From NCBI GenBank assembly GCA_003242205.1, contig QGUR01000087.1, positions 1-15,502 of the forward strand: a DNA stretch of 15,502 bases. The letters run 5' to 3'. The notes beneath the pieces are model-generated. The model was not told where the DNA came from. It saw only the letters and a program-made list of their open reading frames with translations, and made no database searches. Position 1 is the stretch's first letter, and every line of letters starts with the position of its first letter. This stretch comes from Chloroflexota bacterium (GTDB lineage Bacteria > Chloroflexota > Anaerolineae > Aggregatilineales > Phototrophicaceae). Positions 13,197 to 15,502 of this stretch are shown piece after piece. A program made the translations under genes and the position numbers.

Positions 13197-13976
13197 ATGG
13201 CTAAGCAACTGACCTATTCAGGCCTAGAGCGTCGCGAACAGTTACTGCGGTTTGTTCAGGCACGCAATCGCGTCACCATCGAACAGGTATGTGCGGAGTT
13301 CGATATCAGCCCGGCAACGGCGCGGCGTGACCTGCAGGCACTGGCGGATGACGGCAAAATTCGTCGCTTTCATGGCGGTGCTATTGCCGCCAAAACCGCG
13401 CCGCCAGAGCCGCCTTTTCTGGAACGGTCGTCGGAGCAGGCCGAGGAGAAACGCCGCATCGGACAGGCTGCCGCCGGGCTTGTGCGCGATGGCGAGAGCG
13501 TTCTGCTGAGCAGCGGCACGACCGTGCTTGAGGTTGCGCGGCATCTGCGTGATCGCCGTAACCTGACCGTCGTTACGAATTCGCTGCTGGTCATGAACAT
13601 GCTGGTCGATGTGCCGCATATCACCTTGATCGCTCTGGGCGGCATGCTGCGCTCGAGCGAACAGTCCTTCATCGGCCATCTGAGCGAACTGGCCCTGAAT
13701 GAACTGCGTGTGAACAAGGTCATTATGGGCATTCGAGCCATTGACCTGGAGAGCGGTCTGACGAATGACTACCTTCCGGAGACACAAACCGACCGCAAGA
13801 TCCTGAGCATCGGCCGGGAAATCATCCTCGTTGCCGACCATACCAAGTGCGAGCGTACGTCCAGCGTCTTCCTGGCTCCGCTGACCGTAGTCAATACGTT
13901 TGTCACCGACAGCAAGGCTCCGCCGGCGTTCCTGGAGGCGTTGCGCGAACTCGGTATCCAAGTGCTTGCTGTTTGA
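13197..13976 (+). CDS. DeoR/GlpR-family transcriptional regulator
   Basis: A 259-residue regulator with the full DeoR layout. A winged helix-turn-helix occupies about 11-66: RREQLLRFVQARNRVTIEQV, recognition segment ISPATARRDLQAL at 37-49, and the family mark HGGA at 59-62. The sugar-phosphate sensing domain spans about 84-240: SSGTTVLEVARHL (105-117), TNS (127-129), the GG pair (148-149), AIDLESGLTN (181-190) and the lysine of ADHTK (213-217). These proteins usually repress neighbouring sugar genes until a phosphorylated intermediate binds. It is divergent from the SIS/ABC operon and 15 bp before the amidohydrolase gene. ATG 13197 is preceded by GGA at 6 bases and CAGG at 2 bases. Confidence 0.95.
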   Translation: MAKQLTYSGLERREQLLRFVQARNRVTIEQVCAEFDISPATARRDLQALADDGKIRRFHGGAIAAKTAPPEPPFLERSSEQAEEKRRIGQAAAGLVRDGESVLLSSGTTVLEVARHLRDRRNLTVVTNSLLVMNMLVDVPHITLIALGGMLRSSEQSFIGHLSELALNELRVNKVIMGIRAIDLESGLTNDYLPETQTDRKILSIGREIILVADHTKCERTSSVFLAPLTVVNTFVTDSKAPPAFLEALRELGIQVLAV

Positions 13977-13991
13977 AAAGGATTATGAGCA

Positions 13992-15068
13992 ATGGCAGAA
14001 ATCAAACGGGACCCTAATGCGACGCCATTATTGCTGACGGACTACAAGCCGGTTTCCAAACTGGTGACTAAAGTAACGACCGTTACGCGCCCGCGCTTTC
14101 CGGTCATCGACGCCCATAACCATCTGTCGCTGCCGGGCTTCGGCGATTGGGACAAGCGCCCGGTTGCGGAATTGCTCGACATTCTCGATCGCGCCGATGT
14201 GCGCGTTTATGTCGATCTGGACGGCGGGTGGGGGGAGGATATTCTCGAAACCCACCTCGATCACTTTAAGAACGCCGCGCCGGAGCGCTTTCGAGTCTTT
14301 GGCGGCGTAGACTGGACAAAATGGGAAGAACTCGGCGACCGTTTTCCTGAATGGGCTGCCGACCGGCTGCGAAAACAGGCGGCTCGTGGTGCGGAAGGCC
14401 TGAAAATCTGGAAGCAGTTTGGCCTTCTGGTCCGCGATCATCAGGGTAACCTCGTCAGTGTCGATGACCCTCGGCTCGATCCGATCTGGGCGACGGCGGG
14501 TGAGCTGAAGCTGCCGGTCCTCATCCACATCGCCGATCCGGTGGCCTTTTTCGACCCGGTAGACAATCGCAATGAGCGCTGGGAAGAACTGCACGATCAC
14601 GTCGACTGGCAATTTCCCAGCCCGCCGTTTCCCAGCTTCCTGACGGTTGTCAACGGGCTGGCGAGGCTTGTGGAGCGCCATCCGCAAACGACGTTCATCG
14701 GCGCGCATGTGGGGTGTTACGCGGAAAATCTGGAGTGGGTGGGCAACCTGCTCGACCGTTGCCCCAATTTCTACGTGGACATCAGCGAGCGCATTGGCGA
14801 GTTGGGGCGTCAGCCGTATTCGGCGCGGCGGTTCTTCCTCAAATATGCCGACCGCATCTTGTTCGGGACCGACCGCCCACCGGATGACTTCATTTATCCG
14901 GTCTACTACCGCTTCCTCGAAACCGACGACGAATATTTCGACTATGGCATCGAGGAAGTGCCGCGCCAGGGCCGGTGGCGCATTTACGGGATCTATCTGC
15001 CAGACGACGTGCTGGAAAAGGTGTACTACCGAAACGCCGAGCGCGTCATTCTGGGAAAGACAGAGTAA
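13992..15068 (+). CDS. Amidohydrolase-2 family metal-dependent hydrolase/lyase
   Basis: A 358-residue TIM-barrel enzyme of the amidohydrolase-2 type. The metal and catalytic residues are all in place: DAHNH with His42 and His44, Lys138 in GLKIWK, His179 in VLIHIADP, His239 in FIGAHVG and Asp294 in LFGTDRP. The family includes decarboxylases, lactonases and hydrolases of cyclic or carboxylated substrates. In a sugar locus a lactonase or hydrolase role is possible, but the reaction cannot be read off. No signal peptide is present, so it should be cytoplasmic. ATG 13992 has AAAGGA 9 bases before it. It is 15 bp after the DeoR stop and surely co-transcribed, so it is likely induced with the importer. 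Confidence 0.92.
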   Translation: MAEIKRDPNATPLLLTDYKPVSKLVTKVTTVTRPRFPVIDAHNHLSLPGFGDWDKRPVAELLDILDRADVRVYVDLDGGWGEDILETHLDHFKNAAPERFRVFGGVDWTKWEELGDRFPEWAADRLRKQAARGAEGLKIWKQFGLLVRDHQGNLVSVDDPRLDPIWATAGELKLPVLIHIADPVAFFDPVDNRNERWEELHDHVDWQFPSPPFPSFLTVVNGLARLVERHPQTTFIGAHVGCYAENLEWVGNLLDRCPNFYVDISERIGELGRQPYSARRFFLKYADRILFGTDRPPDDFIYPVYYRFLETDDEYFDYGIEEVPRQGRWRIYGIYLPDDVLEKVYYRNAERVILGKTE

Positions 15069-15087
15069 CGCAGAACCTCATTTCTGG

Positions 15088-15127
15088 CCTTTTCCCCGCG
15101 GTGTGTGTGTTCGCCGTGGGGAAGAGG
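15088..15127. terminator. Bidirectional hairpin between convergent genes
   Basis: Bases 15088-15101 pair with 15114-15127 (14 bp with two G-T wobbles) around a 12-base loop containing a short TG repeat. It lies 19 bases beyond the amidohydrolase stop and about 46 beyond the stop of the convergent ROK-like gene, so it can end both transcripts. T-tracts are absent on either side. Confidence 0.6.
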
Positions 15128-15173
15128 CAGCAGGTTGCAGCGTAAGGATTTGGGGAATAAAGCGCGGCAGCCG

Positions 15174-15502
15174 CTATAGGAATCCGTGTTGCTGGAAAAG
15201 TTCGACCGCCGCGCCCAGAATGCCGGTATCGCCGCCGCCTTCGCCCAGAACGATCTCGACATCCCGGAAGTTGCCGCCCGTGTTCGCTGCCAGATCGCGG
15301 AAGAAATCGCCCACAAGATAATCGAACTGCGCGCGGCAGGCGTCGAGCAGGACCTTGCCGCTCGATGCAGTGCCGCCGGTTAGTGCGATTCGGTGGGGAT
15401 AGAAAATCACGCTCAGGCTTGCCAGAGTCTGCCCGATCCATGTCCCGATCTGCGGGAGGTTGCACACCGCGACCGGATCTTCTCCGCCCCCACCGCCGCG
15501 AA
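15174..15502 (-). CDS. ROK-family kinase or regulator (C-terminal part, runs off right edge)
   Basis: The frame is open from the right edge to TAG at 15176-15174, giving about 108 residues of a C-terminus. QIGTWIGQTLASLSVIFYPH followed by RIALTGGTASSG fits the ROK pattern 'lg..la.l...lnPe.IvlgGg...g', and the end (GDTGILGAAVELF) fits the ROK tail 'a.l.GAa.l'. ROK proteins are sugar kinases such as glucokinase or N-acetylmannosamine kinase, or repressors with an extra N-terminal HTH; the N-terminus and the metal-binding cysteines are outside the window. A kinase would supply the phosphorylated sugar for the SIS protein and the DeoR sensor. A GTG at 15467 is internal, because the reading frame before it continues with coding-like residues (GGGGGEDPVA). 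Confidence 0.72.
   Translation of the reverse strand, partial: RGGGGGEDPVAVCNLPQIGTWIGQTLASLSVIFYPHRIALTGGTASSGKVLLDACRAQFDYLVGDFFRDLAANTGGNFRDVEIVLGEGGGDTGILGAAVELFQQHGFL

Noticed and set aside
13242..13961. 239-codon frame antisense to the DeoR gene
   Set aside because: The DeoR protein has every family motif on the plus strand; the antisense frame has no recognisable features.
15101..15110. TG dinucleotide run as a microsatellite
   Set aside because: Only five units, and it forms the loop of the convergent-gene hairpin; too short to be a meaningful repeat locus.

Overview
The window looks like a chromosomal segment of a moderately GC-rich bacterium. My best guess is Chloroflexota (Anaerolineae-like). 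This rests on gene content: a DHH-CBS-CBS-tRNA nucleotidyltransferase fusion, a DUF5107-TPR protein, a sulfite-oxidase-type molybdoenzyme lacking obvious partners, and a carbohydrate ABC importer under DeoR-type control. The assignment is inference; there is no rRNA or other phylogenetic marker. I saw no tRNA, rRNA, CRISPR array, insertion sequence or phage gene. Almost every base is in a gene or a short intergenic gap.

Left part (1-6292, all on the minus strand). Reading in the direction of transcription there is a four-helix membrane protein, a short substrate-binding-protein-like lipoprotein, the large DHH/CBS/nucleotidyltransferase fusion and a GNAT acetyltransferase. These are tightly packed, and the last two overlap. 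Two small hairpins follow, then a stand-alone cupin and a second hairpin. After that come a Tat-type sulfite-oxidase-family molybdoenzyme and, coupled to it through a TGATG stop/start overlap, a Tat-secreted protein with SH3-like repeats that runs off the left edge (possibly an L,D-transpeptidase).

Middle and right part (6471-15502). This is a coherent sugar uptake and catabolism locus. On the minus strand from 12905 down to 6471 lie a two-domain SIS sugar-phosphate isomerase/deaminase-like protein, an extracellular sugar-binding protein, two MalF/MalG-type permeases and, after a terminator-like hairpin, a DUF5107-TPR protein. On the plus strand, divergent from the SIS gene, lie a DeoR-family regulator and a metal-dependent amidohydrolase 15 bp behind it. 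A convergent, partial ROK-family kinase/regulator gene enters from the right edge. No ABC ATPase is encoded, so the importer probably borrows a shared one.

The 291-bp divergent region (12906-13196) carries two good sigma-70-type promoters facing opposite ways. A TGAGCG hexamer lies in the same relative orientation inside the spacer of each, and small palindromes lie nearby, making it a natural target for the DeoR-type repressor. A long hairpin between the binding-protein and permease genes probably sets differential expression. The SIS, DeoR and putative ROK proteins suggest that the substrate becomes a phosphorylated, perhaps amino, sugar. The amidohydrolase and the DUF5107 protein are the parts whose chemistry is unknown, and together they make this locus the best candidate for an undescribed catabolic system.
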